Positions 1-5,921 of a stretch of DNA of 7,000 nt are shown here, one piece after another. Source of the DNA: JAVZOV01 sp049976445 (GTDB lineage Archaea > Thermoproteota > Thermoprotei > Gearchaeales > WAQG01); NCBI GenBank assembly GCA_049976445.1, contig JBMFIF010000073.1:1-7000 (forward strand), written 5' to 3'. Below the pieces are notes generated by a model, which did no database searches, was not told the origin of the DNA, and saw only the letters and a list, made by a program, of their open reading frames with translations. Each line of letters opens with the position of its first letter. The first letter of the stretch is position 1. Both the position numbers and the translations under genes were made by a program.

Positions 1-473
1 CTAAGGTTAGGAGTGTCATGAAGGTATTGTATGAGATTGGTGTCTCAAGGCTTAAGGAAGGATACCCCAAGTACATCGCACAGGAGAATGGAAACTTTAA
101 TAACGTACAAGTATGGACGTATGGATACCTAGTGAGAAGGTTAAGAGAGGTAGGAGAGGAGTATGGGATAGAAGTTGTGCCATCAAATGAGGAGTACTCT
201 TCATCGAAATGCCCAATACACAGGGATACATCATGTGGGGTAAGGGTAGAGAGGGGGTTATTCAAGTGCATACTATCAAACAAGGTGTTCAACGCAGACC
301 TGGTGGGAGCATATAATATACTGGTAGACGGGAAACCCATAACCCTGAGTCCCCCAAGTAGGGGGATAGGGGTAATGGGCCGGAGATCCGGCCCGAGGTT
401 AAACCGAGGGAAGTCTCGGGATGTAACCCCAAACCTTCCAGCCCTAACCGGCGGGGGAACCCTCGCCCTTTAG
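1..473 (+). CDS. tnpB: TnpB, RNA-guided RuvC-type endonuclease of an IS200/IS605-family element (C-terminal part)
   Basis: The frame is open to the left window edge, so the N-terminal two thirds (most of RuvC, with its first two acidic residues) are off-window; the ATG at 18 is internal. Numbering from it, the family block with YIAQENGN lies near residues 19-26. A zinc-finger-like set follows at C65, H68, C73 and C84, then FNADLVGAYNIL at 91-102 with D94 matching the third RuvC acidic residue. The usual second CxxC pair is absent; a CHCC arrangement replaces it, and I recall similar forms in other archaeal TnpB proteins. The last ~45 residues (PITLSPP to GGGTLAL) are low-complexity and overlap the RNA-coding end of the element. 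The family is known to cut DNA complementary to a guide copied from the element's flank. The stop is TAG at 471-473. It is tail-to-tail with the dehydratase fragment. Confidence 0.88.
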   Translation, partial: KVRSVMKVLYEIGVSRLKEGYPKYIAQENGNFNNVQVWTYGYLVRRLREVGEEYGIEVVPSNEEYSSSKCPIHRDTSCGVRVERGLFKCILSNKVFNADLVGAYNILVDGKPITLSPPSRGIGVMGRRSGPRLNRGKSRDVTPNLPALTGGGTLAL

Positions 474-490
474 GACGGGGAGGAGGTCAG
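1..490 (+). mobile_element. Right end of an IS200/IS605-type (TnpB-bearing) insertion sequence
   Basis: The stretch holds the 3' part of tnpB followed directly by the structured right end of the element. Its base composition is visibly richer in G and C than the AT-rich DNA that follows. The right junction is placed near 488-494 because leftward of it the minus-strand dehydratase reading frame (ending ..LFVHS) passes into residues encoded by the element (..LTSSPS, then stop). These elements normally insert without duplicating their target, so no direct repeat is expected. The left end, and tnpA if the element carries one, lie outside the window. The exact terminal base is uncertain by a few nucleotides. 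Confidence 0.8.
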
Positions 491-510
491 ACTATGAACA
501 AACAACATAT
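345..510 (+). ncRNA. Putative TnpB guide RNA (omega/re RNA) scaffold with guide from the flank
   Basis: The 3' end of tnpB and the element's right end contain consecutive hairpins. A perfect 18-base palindrome at 377-394 (GGGCCGGA/TCCGGCCC) comes first. A nested pair follows: GGTTA 397-401 with TAACC 424-428, enclosing CCGAG 404-408 with CTCGG 415-419. A terminal stem joins 450-456 and 461-467 with one G-T pair and loop GAAC. An alternative, weaker terminal fold pairs CCTCGCCC with GGACGGGG around TTTA. In known TnpB systems the scaffold RNA ends at the element boundary and continues 16-20 nt into host DNA as the guide; here that would be about 491-510, within the dehydratase gene. The 5' end is a guess. 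Confidence 0.5.
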
Positions 511-925
511 TCTTTTCTGATGATAACTTCATAGCATAATCCAGAGCTTCATCAAACACATTGCCATAAAATATAATTTCAGCTCCTAGATCCTTTAAAG
601 CATCAACCTTAACCTTAGAAACGCCGTACGGCATAACTATAGCAGCCTTAGTACCAATAAGATTAGCAGCATAAGCTACGGATAAAGCATGATTCCCTGT
701 AGAGGCAGCTACAAGCCCCCTCTTCTTAGCCTCATCCTCTCTATTCATAACAAAAAATACGCTCCCTCTAACTTTAAACGCTCTAGTTACTTGAAGATTC
801 TCAAGCTTTAAATAAACATTAAACCCTAAAATCCTAGAAAGCTTTCTAGAATAAAACAATGGTGTTCTAGACAAGTGCTTACTAACTACCTTTTTAGCCT
901 TATATACATCGCGAAGCATCAACAT
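470..925 (-). pseudogene. ilvA: Threonine dehydratase-like PLP enzyme (IlvA/TdcB family), truncated by the insertion sequence
   Basis: This is the N-terminal half of a fold-type II PLP enzyme that would deaminate threonine (or serine) to a 2-oxoacid. Visible motifs are KLENLQ near 40-45, the PLP-binding lysine K51 in AFKVRG, the phosphate/ring-binding STGNHA loop at 75-80, and MPYGVSKVKVDAL at 98-110. About 146 residues are native; the last five and the TAA stop (470-472) come from the element. Family members are about 320-400 residues, so the substrate-closing half and the glycine-rich PLP phosphate loop are missing, and the product is probably inactive. Residues before the lysine read TRA where GS is usual, a minor oddity. 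The start at 925 is supported by AAGGTG seven bases upstream. Other threonine/serine dehydratases or a serine racemase remain possible, as this half cannot separate them. Confidence 0.82.
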
Positions 926-932
926 GTCAACA

Positions 933-938
933 CACCTT
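933..938 (-). promoter_or_regulatory. Ribosome binding site of the dehydratase gene
   Basis: On the minus strand AAGGTG lies seven bases before the ATG at 925. GGTG is the usual archaeal anti-16S core. It fixes the start at 925 rather than the next ATG at 919. Confidence 0.6.
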
Positions 939-1313
939 ACTAAATGTTAACACTATTAATAAAGCTTATGAACATCATTAACTCAAAATATTCTAAATAC
1001 TTAAGATATTAAACACAACAAGACTAAAAATAAACATGCATTATTTGTTGTACCAGTGAGCTTGACTTTTTAACACAACTACATACATTGGTATTTTTCA
1101 ATAATTTTACTTTTAAATAATATGACTATGCTACTTTCTTAGTTTTTATAAAAAAATACTAACATTAACAAAAAGTAATCTGCGTTGCAAAAAATGAAAG
1201 TTTGCTTTTCAGGACGAGGTTACTAATAGTATTTCTGCTATCCGTGTAAGATTGTAAATGCTTTTTTCCAATAGGATTCAGCAATAAGAATCCATACCTA
1301 GTCTTGCGTTGGG

Positions 1314-1320
1314 TTTATAT
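1314..1320 (+). promoter_or_regulatory. TATA box for the coiled-coil protein gene
   Basis: TTTATAT lies about 38 bases before the ATG at 1355, so transcription would begin near 1342-1345 with a leader of about ten bases. This argues against the longer reading that starts with TTG at 1304, since that start lies upstream of the TATA box. Confidence 0.5.
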
Positions 1321-1354
1321 TTTGTTTTACTATAATTCTTATGTGAAAGATGTA

Positions 1355-2044
1355 ATGAGTGTAGATTTGAAGCGGGAGTTCTTGAGTTTGCTCGAGAGAG
1401 ATGTGGAGTTCCGTTACACTGTTGCAGGCTACCTAGGAATATCAGAAATACTGAAAAGATTGGACGAACTGGCAGAAGGACAAAAGAAATTATGGGAGAA
1501 CCAAAACAAACTATGGGAAAACCAAAATAGATTATGGGAGGAAATAAAGGCGTTAAGGGAGGGTCAGAATAAGCTTTGGGAGAATCAGAATAGGTTATGG
1601 GAGGAGGTTAGGGCATTAAGAAAGGATCAAAATAAAATATGGGGAGAGATCAAAGGCATAAAAATTACCATAGGAAGGATTTGTCTTAGTGAGGAAGAAG
1701 AGGCATGGGATGTAATAAGTTACAGGTTAAAGAACATGGGTATTGATATAAAATTAGAACGACTTTTTGTTAATAAAATGGAGATCAACATTTACGGTAC
1801 AAATGATGATACATGTGTGTTAGGCGAGACTGCAGTACGGCTTGGTCCAGCATTAGTCAAGGAATTAGAGAGAAAGATTAAACTATTAAAGAAAAAAAGA
1901 CCTGATACCCTAAGACCAAAACTCATTAAAGTCATATACACAATAATAGCAACACCACAGGCCATACAAAAAGCTAAAGAATACGGTGTATGTATTCTAA
2001 CAGCAAGGCAAGAATACACACCACTAACAATACACACAATATAG
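1355..2044 (+). CDS. Coiled-coil protein with a degenerate PD-(D/E)XK nuclease-like C-terminal region; function unknown
   Basis: The 229-residue product has three parts. Residues 1-40 are an amphipathic helical head. Residues 45-101 are a Trp/Asn-rich coiled coil built on heptads such as KLWENQN, with a 21-residue unit at 52-72 and again at 73-93, then a partial copy. Residues 105-229 resemble the C-terminal part of archaeal proteins annotated DUF3782 or nuclease-superfamily. There the expected E-x-D ... E-x-K positions read EIN (143-145) and GETAV (157-161), so the second acid and the catalytic lysine are missing. Catalysis therefore looks unlikely, and a binding or scaffold role is an inference. 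No signal peptide or membrane segment is visible. It is transcribed alone. The ATG at 1355 is chosen because the TATA box at 1314 fits it; an in-frame GTG at 1343 is an alternative. The family assignment is from memory of sequence pattern. Confidence 0.7.
   Translation: MSVDLKREFLSLLERDVEFRYTVAGYLGISEILKRLDELAEGQKKLWENQNKLWENQNRLWEEIKALREGQNKLWENQNRLWEEVRALRKDQNKIWGEIKGIKITIGRICLSEEEEAWDVISYRLKNMGIDIKLERLFVNKMEINIYGTNDDTCVLGETAVRLGPALVKELERKIKLLKKKRPDTLRPKLIKVIYTIIATPQAIQKAKEYGVCILTARQEYTPLTIHTI
1487..1657 (+). repeat. Internal 63-base repeats encoding 21-residue coiled-coil units
   Basis: The units at 1508-1570 and 1571-1633 encode KLWENQN-RLWEEIK-ALREGQN and its near copy. They are preceded by a lone KLWENQN heptad (1487-1507) and followed by a partial unit starting KIWGEIK (1634-1657). 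Codon by codon, the two full units differ silently at 10 of 21 codons and by replacement at 4 (I/V, K/R, E/K, G/D). Confidence 0.9.
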
Positions 2045-2137
2045 CTACTTTAAAACCTCTCACAGAACTTCAACATATAAAACTCCTTATCATTCAAAAT
2101 AAATCAAACAACATAAATAGGAATATTTAAAAATCTC

Positions 2138-2161
2138 TCATACTAAAGAATGTTAGTATGA
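2138..2161 (-). terminator. Hairpin terminator downstream of the NRAMP-like gene
   Basis: A perfect 9-bp stem, TCATACTAA with TTAGTATGA, closes a six-base loop between two convergent genes. On the minus strand the stem is followed, after GAGA, by a run of five T, which suits termination of the transporter transcript about 40-60 bases past its stop. Archaeal termination relies mainly on T tracts, so the hairpin may be secondary. Confidence 0.4.
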
Positions 2162-2198
2162 TCTTTAATTAGGTGATAAATAGTAATATAAAAAAATG

Positions 2199-3680
2199 TT
2201 AGATTTTTAATCCAAAGAATGTTACTCCAATTGCTAAAAATGCAAAAGTAAACCAGAAAATTATACCTATGAGCAATAGAATTCTTATTAATATTGATGG
2301 TCTTATCGCTTTAGGTAACCATTTAGAATTAATGTATATTGTTGCTAAACCTGTGATACCAAGTACTATATTTGAGATATTTGCAACAAGTAATATCCAA
2401 ACTAAAGGTTGTATTTTAAAACCATACGTTAGAATAAAGGCGAAGATGGCCCACAAAACTATTACTGTTAATATTACATAGTAAAGTTTTCGTATATCAC
2501 CTTTACTCCACTTTCTAATCTTATCACTTGCTTGCCATATTAAATCAACCAACGTTCTTGTTATCATATCTGTACTGCCTAATTGCGTACTAAAAAGTAT
2601 CCAAAAACCAGCTAACAATGCGGCGGCCCATCCTATAGGCCCAAATTTTGCTGCTAAAGTATTACCTTGATATGCAGCCACACCCCATGCAGGAAGTTTT
2701 GTACCTCTTGGGATTAAAGCTAACGCTAAAGCATTAGGAAGATACATTCCTAAGAAAGCACCTATGGTAAAAATTCCAACAATATCTATTACTGAAAGTT
2801 TTCTCCATATGCTCCATTTTTTAAGATTTTCTTCTGTTACTCTGAAGACTTTTCCAGTAGCTGATACGCTAACTTTTTTACCTTTAATTAATGTCGGAAT
2901 TGCTCCAACTTTTGCCCCCATAGCAAAACCTTTATCTCTATAATAATTTGTTACTGTAGTATTGTTTAATCCACCTGCACCTGCATAACCAGCAAGCGCT
3001 CCAAGAAGTATTATGCTAGCTGCTGGTGGTAAATAACCGAATGTGAAGAATCCTATAAATGTGTCAAGTGCAACATTACTGGGCACCACTAATGCATCTA
3101 TAATTACTAACATTCCTATTATTAGAAATATCATTACCCATTGGGCTAATTCAAGTGCTCTCTCAACTATCCCACCAACCGAAACTAATCCGACACAAAT
3201 GAATAAAAGGATTATGCCACTAACCATAACTAAAAAAGCCTCAGGATCACCAGGTATTTTTCCTATGAATGCAGCGGTAAGAGCTGTAGCAGCTGCAAAA
3301 GCCCATGCGGGCCAAGCTCTCTCTAATATTGATAAAATTATAAGAAATGGAGCCCAGAATGTTTTACCTGGTGGTAATCTCATCATGCCATTAAAAATAG
3401 GTTCTCCAGAATACATTGTGTATCTGACCATCTCTAGGTTTAAGATTGTCTGAAAAAGTATAGATACTGTTGCTATCCAAAGTATTAAAGGACCATAAAG
3501 TATTGTATTGCTTGGACCTATTAACCATTCTCCACTTCCTATAGAAACACCCAAAACAATCGCGCTAGGACCTATTATCTTTAAAACATTCCGCAGCTTT
3601 AATTGGGGAGGATCCGGAAGTTCATCAACTTCAACTTCAGGCCCAACTCCAAGCTTGATTTTCTCCTCCTTTAATACCAT
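2199..3680 (-). CDS. NRAMP-like (APC-superfamily) membrane transporter lacking the canonical metal-site motifs
   Basis: A 493-residue polytopic protein with about 11 hydrophobic helices after a charged cytoplasmic tail of ~30 residues. Order and spacing follow the NRAMP/MntH fold: helix 1 from ~33 with GVSIGSGEW (44-52), helix 2 with the NLEMVRYT edge (81-88), and helix 6 with a glycine-rich GAGGLNN (234-240). A polar TQLGSTDMITR segment lies at 365-375. In true NRAMP metal transporters, helix 1 carries DPGN and helix 6 MPH; neither is present. I recall a divergent branch with GSGEW in archaea and planctomycetes, often annotated divalent-metal transporter, but the substrate cannot be read from the sequence. 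The ATG at 3680 has no clear ribosome binding site. TTAAATA about 22 bases upstream (3699-3705) suggests a leaderless mRNA. It is convergent with the coiled-coil gene and transcribed alone. Confidence 0.75.
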   Translation of the reverse strand: MVLKEEKIKLGVGPEVEVDELPDPPQLKLRNVLKIIGPSAIVLGVSIGSGEWLIGPSNTILYGPLILWIATVSILFQTILNLEMVRYTMYSGEPIFNGMMRLPPGKTFWAPFLIILSILERAWPAWAFAAATALTAAFIGKIPGDPEAFLVMVSGIILLFICVGLVSVGGIVERALELAQWVMIFLIIGMLVIIDALVVPSNVALDTFIGFFTFGYLPPAASIILLGALAGYAGAGGLNNTTVTNYYRDKGFAMGAKVGAIPTLIKGKKVSVSATGKVFRVTEENLKKWSIWRKLSVIDIVGIFTIGAFLGMYLPNALALALIPRGTKLPAWGVAAYQGNTLAAKFGPIGWAAALLAGFWILFSTQLGSTDMITRTLVDLIWQASDKIRKWSKGDIRKLYYVILTVIVLWAIFAFILTYGFKIQPLVWILLVANISNIVLGITGLATIYINSKWLPKAIRPSILIRILLLIGIIFWFTFAFLAIGVTFFGLKI

Positions 3681-3690
3681 ATAACATTCA

Positions 3691-3706
3691 CATTATATTA
3701 TTTAAC
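3691..3706 (-). promoter_or_regulatory. TATA-like element of the NRAMP-like gene
   Basis: Minus-strand GTTAAATAATATAATG places TTAAATA about 22-25 bases before the ATG at 3680, the spacing expected of a leaderless archaeal transcript. A second AT-rich candidate, TATATACT, lies at about 3713-3720 and would give a short leader instead. Confidence 0.4.
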
Positions 3707-3789
3707 AAAAATAGTATATATTTCTATTCCCATTTATTTATCCTAGACCTTATCTATTAATTTCAATTTGTGAAAGTGTATCTTTATAG

Positions 3790-4781
3790 CTACCACTTTT
3801 CATCTAAAGCACATGGTCTCTTCAATCTTCTTTCTAGCTCTCCTTTAAGTTCTCTCCATGATAGGCCGTTATAAATAATTTCGGCTAGTATAGCTAGAAC
3901 GTATATGTACAATGAAGAGTTATACACGTTAAGAAAGGATCGAAGATCTCTTTCCCACCCAGTTATTGCATATTCAACTGTTTTATCTAATGCATTACGA
4001 TGATTTAAACTATTTAAACGTAATAGACCGTAATACGAGATAAAGCATGGTGTACCTGATAATTCTTCATAAACTTTGTGTAACTCTTTATCGCGATAAT
4101 TTATACTTTTTGCTTTAAAACCTTCTATAAGGAAGTTAATTGTTTCATTTCTATTCCAGCGAGGAATATAAATTTCTTCAATATATCTTGCAAACCCAGG
4201 TTTTTCAGCTTCTGCTGGTGAAATAAGTTTTTCGAGAAGTCCGGGCATCGAGCCTGTTAAAATAATGATAATGTTCTCATAGTTATTATGTGTGAACTGA
4301 AGAATCCCTCTATAATTAATACCTTTAATGAATGCCAGTACCTATGCTTCGTCAAAAATGACAATAGTCTTTCGGTATTTATAGTTTAATTCTCTAAGAA
4401 GAGATAAAAAGTTTTTCTGAAATACTTCGCTAGTAATTTTTTCTTTCTTAACATTAAACTTAATACTGAAAGGTTTAAGTGTGCGTCACTAGATAATTAA
4501 TTTTCATCAAAGCCTATTTCTGCGGGTACTAGAGAACGAAGACTAACAGCTCTTAAATTCATGTAAGGAGACAGATCAAAATAAACAAAATGATAATTAT
4601 ATGTATTAAGGAAAGTCTTAACAATACTAGTTTTGCCAACTCTTCGAGCACCACGAATGGCTATAAAATGTCCCTCTTCAACAGCCTTGTATACTTTGCC
4701 AACAGCCTCCTTATGAGCCTTACCATATAAATCATCAATTCTGCTTATTGGTTTATCACTAAAATGGACTATAGTTCTCAC
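3790..4781 (-). pseudogene. Decayed archaeal AAA-type ATPase (PF01637-like), two nonsense codons and one frameshift
   Basis: Read across its breaks, this is one STAND/AAA-like archaeal ATPase of ~330 codons. From the GTG at 4781 come DDLYGKAHKE, Walker A G44-ARRVG-K50-T51, then YFDLSPYMNLRAVSLRSL. Lesion 1 is TAA at 4497-4499 after GFDEN. Lesion 2 is a one-base loss in the A6 tract at 4437-4442, needed to pass from ..LMLRKK to ITSEVFQ. Lesion 3 is TAG at 4342-4344, falling on the Q of the Walker B block IVIFDEAQ. Beyond it the frame continues through VLAFIKG and sensor-1 ILTGSMPG to a helical lid (GFARYIEEI, PRWNRNE) and the start of a winged-helix region (SWRELKGELERRLKRP), which ends early at 3790. 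Such ATPases are common, variable accessory genes in Thermoproteota and their role is mostly unknown. The pieces at 4497-4781 and 3790-4248 should not be read as separate genes. Confidence 0.85.
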
Positions 4782-4812
4782 CCAGAACTAATAAATTTTT
4801 CTAAACATGAAT

Positions 4813-4822
4813 CTTTTAAACC
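4813..4822 (-). promoter_or_regulatory. Possible TATA box of the ATPase pseudogene
   Basis: Minus-strand GGTTTAAAAG is centred about 36 bases before the GTG at 4781, which would give a leader of roughly ten bases. It suggests the promoter survives although the gene is broken. Confidence 0.3.
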
Positions 4823-4974
4823 AAAATAACATATTATGATGAAATACTTTAAGTTTGTTCTCTTTGATTTCAAATTCATACTGTTTTAAATAATATGATT
4901 TTTTAATAACGACTTTGTAGGACACATTTTACTACTTTTCCTTTAACTTTATTATCATTTTGTTAGTGATGTAA

Positions 4975-5013
4975 GTTTAAATCATTTAAACAGTTTAATC
5001 GTTATGTTTAAAT
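4975..5013. promoter_or_regulatory. GTTTAAAT palindrome and repeats overlapping the promoter of the S-component-like gene
   Basis: GTTTAAAT (4975-4982), C, ATTTAAAC (4984-4991) form a perfect 17-base inverted repeat. GTTTAATC follows at 4993-5000 and GTTTAAAT recurs at 5006-5013. The last copy, centred ~35 bases before the ATG at 5044, probably serves as the TATA box, giving a leader of about ten bases. Repeated half-sites around a TATA box suggest an operator for a transcription factor, but short AT-rich palindromes also arise by chance in such DNA. Confidence 0.4.
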
Positions 5014-5043
5014 TTTTGTGTAGAAATACTACATTGATGTATT

Positions 5044-5820
5044 ATGAAATCTAATAGCATTCCACGATCACTCTTTGTGACGCTCATAGCTATATGTGCA
5101 TCACTTTATGCTGTAGCTGCATATTTAACGGCATATATTGAAAGTCCTTGGGGTATGGGACAGTTTCGTCCTGCAGTTGTAATACCCTTACTTTTTTCAA
5201 CATTTAATCCATGGATTGGTGCTGTTGGTGGTGCTTTAGGGACTTTAATAACAGATTCTATAAAGCATGGATACATTTACCCACCAAGCCTTATAGCAGC
5301 AGTTCCTGGACATATTATAGGTCTTAGCTTGTATGGATATATGGTTAGAAAATTTACATGGACGCGCTTTATTATTGCTTCAATCATATCCCTAATCATT
5401 GCTAACTTTATTGTCGCAGTCTTATACATCCCATACGTAACGGGCATTTTTAATGTACCCCTAATAATAGGTTTAACACTATGGTGGTATATAACAATGC
5501 TACCTTTTGCACTCTTCGTTGGGCCAATTCTGATCAAGGCTGTTGTTTCTGCGGTCCCCATCCTAGCTTCACAAGATCTTAGAAATGCTACCCTGAAGTC
5601 AGAAATCCCAAAAATTAAATTTATGACAGTTTTAGTCGTTAGTGGTTCATTGATGATATTGATTGGTTTATCGTTCTTATACTACCCAAACCTCGGTTCA
5701 TCACTTCTCTTAAAAAAGAATGCTACTGATATGATAACTACAATGTTCACTTTTACTGGAGGAGCATCACTAATAATAGGATTAATCTTTGGCCTATCAA
5801 CCATAATAAGAAAAACATAA
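5044..5820 (+). CDS. ECF transporter S-component-like membrane protein
   Basis: A 258-residue, mostly hydrophobic protein. The N-terminal ~175 residues match the layout of substrate-capture (S) components of energy-coupling-factor vitamin/micronutrient transporters. A first helix lies at ~8-31. GQFRPAVVIPLLFS (39-52) and the glycine-rich PWIGAVGGALGTLITD (56-71) follow, then PSLIAAVPGHIIGLSLYGY (81-99) and two or three further helices to ~175. Residues 192-213 and 232-255 add two more helices after a charged linker (DLRNATLKSEIPKIK), which is longer than a typical six-helix S component. No EcfA or EcfT gene is nearby, so it would share a module encoded elsewhere or act alone. The substrate cannot be inferred. 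The start is supported by TTTAAA at 5007-5012; no strong ribosome binding site is seen. It is convergent with the acyl-CoA synthetase gene. Confidence 0.65.
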   Translation: MKSNSIPRSLFVTLIAICASLYAVAAYLTAYIESPWGMGQFRPAVVIPLLFSTFNPWIGAVGGALGTLITDSIKHGYIYPPSLIAAVPGHIIGLSLYGYMVRKFTWTRFIIASIISLIIANFIVAVLYIPYVTGIFNVPLIIGLTLWWYITMLPFALFVGPILIKAVVSAVPILASQDLRNATLKSEIPKIKFMTVLVVSGSLMILIGLSFLYYPNLGSSLLLKKNATDMITTMFTFTGGASLIIGLIFGLSTIIRKT

Positions 5821-5921
5821 CTTCTAGTCAACACAAACCAAGTATTATTTAATTCTGTTCTGGGTATAATATGTTATTCTAGTTTTCAAGAAAGAATGTC
5901 AACTTTCTATTGTTGTAAAAA

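Larger units (their letters stand above)
926..1354. other. AT-rich intergenic region between divergent genes
   Basis: No credible gene is seen on either strand. On the dehydratase side a TTTATTAA element (minus, 956-963) could be a TATA box, although a start point 25 bases downstream would clip the ribosome binding site, so the real promoter may lie further up. On the other side a 6-bp inverted repeat, GGATTC (1274-1279) and GAATCC (1288-1293), lies just upstream of the TATA box of the coiled-coil gene and could bind a regulator. The middle, with long A and T runs around 1140-1200, shows nothing I recognise. Confidence 0.5.

Noticed and set aside
926..1303. A CRISPR array, tRNA or small RNA gene in the longest spacer
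   Set aside because: No regularly spaced repeats and no GC-rich cloverleaf-like segment are visible there.
1304..1354. A longer reading of the coiled-coil gene starting at TTG 1304
   Set aside because: The extra 17 residues cover the TATA box at 1314-1320, and the start lies upstream of any transcript from it; the ATG at 1355 fits better.
2145..2224. AAAGAATGTTA occurring twice (2145-2155 and 2213-2223) as a repeat element
   Set aside because: Only 11 bases in AT-rich DNA, one copy inside the terminator hairpin and the other inside the transporter coding region; likely chance.
3790..4248. A separate 152-residue gene starting at ATG 4248
   Set aside because: The same frame continues upstream through ATPase sensor-1 and Walker B sequence to the TAG at 4342-4344, so this ATG is an internal methionine of a broken gene.
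4342..4344. TAG in Walker B read as pyrrolysine or by readthrough
   Set aside because: The gene also has a TAA and a frameshift upstream, and nothing else in the window points to a pyrrolysine system; ordinary decay explains it.
1111..4895. A shared 15-base string (TTTTAAATAATATGA) near 1112 and 4883
   Set aside because: Both lie in very AT-rich spacers and the flanks do not match, so it is not convincing as a repeat or attachment site.
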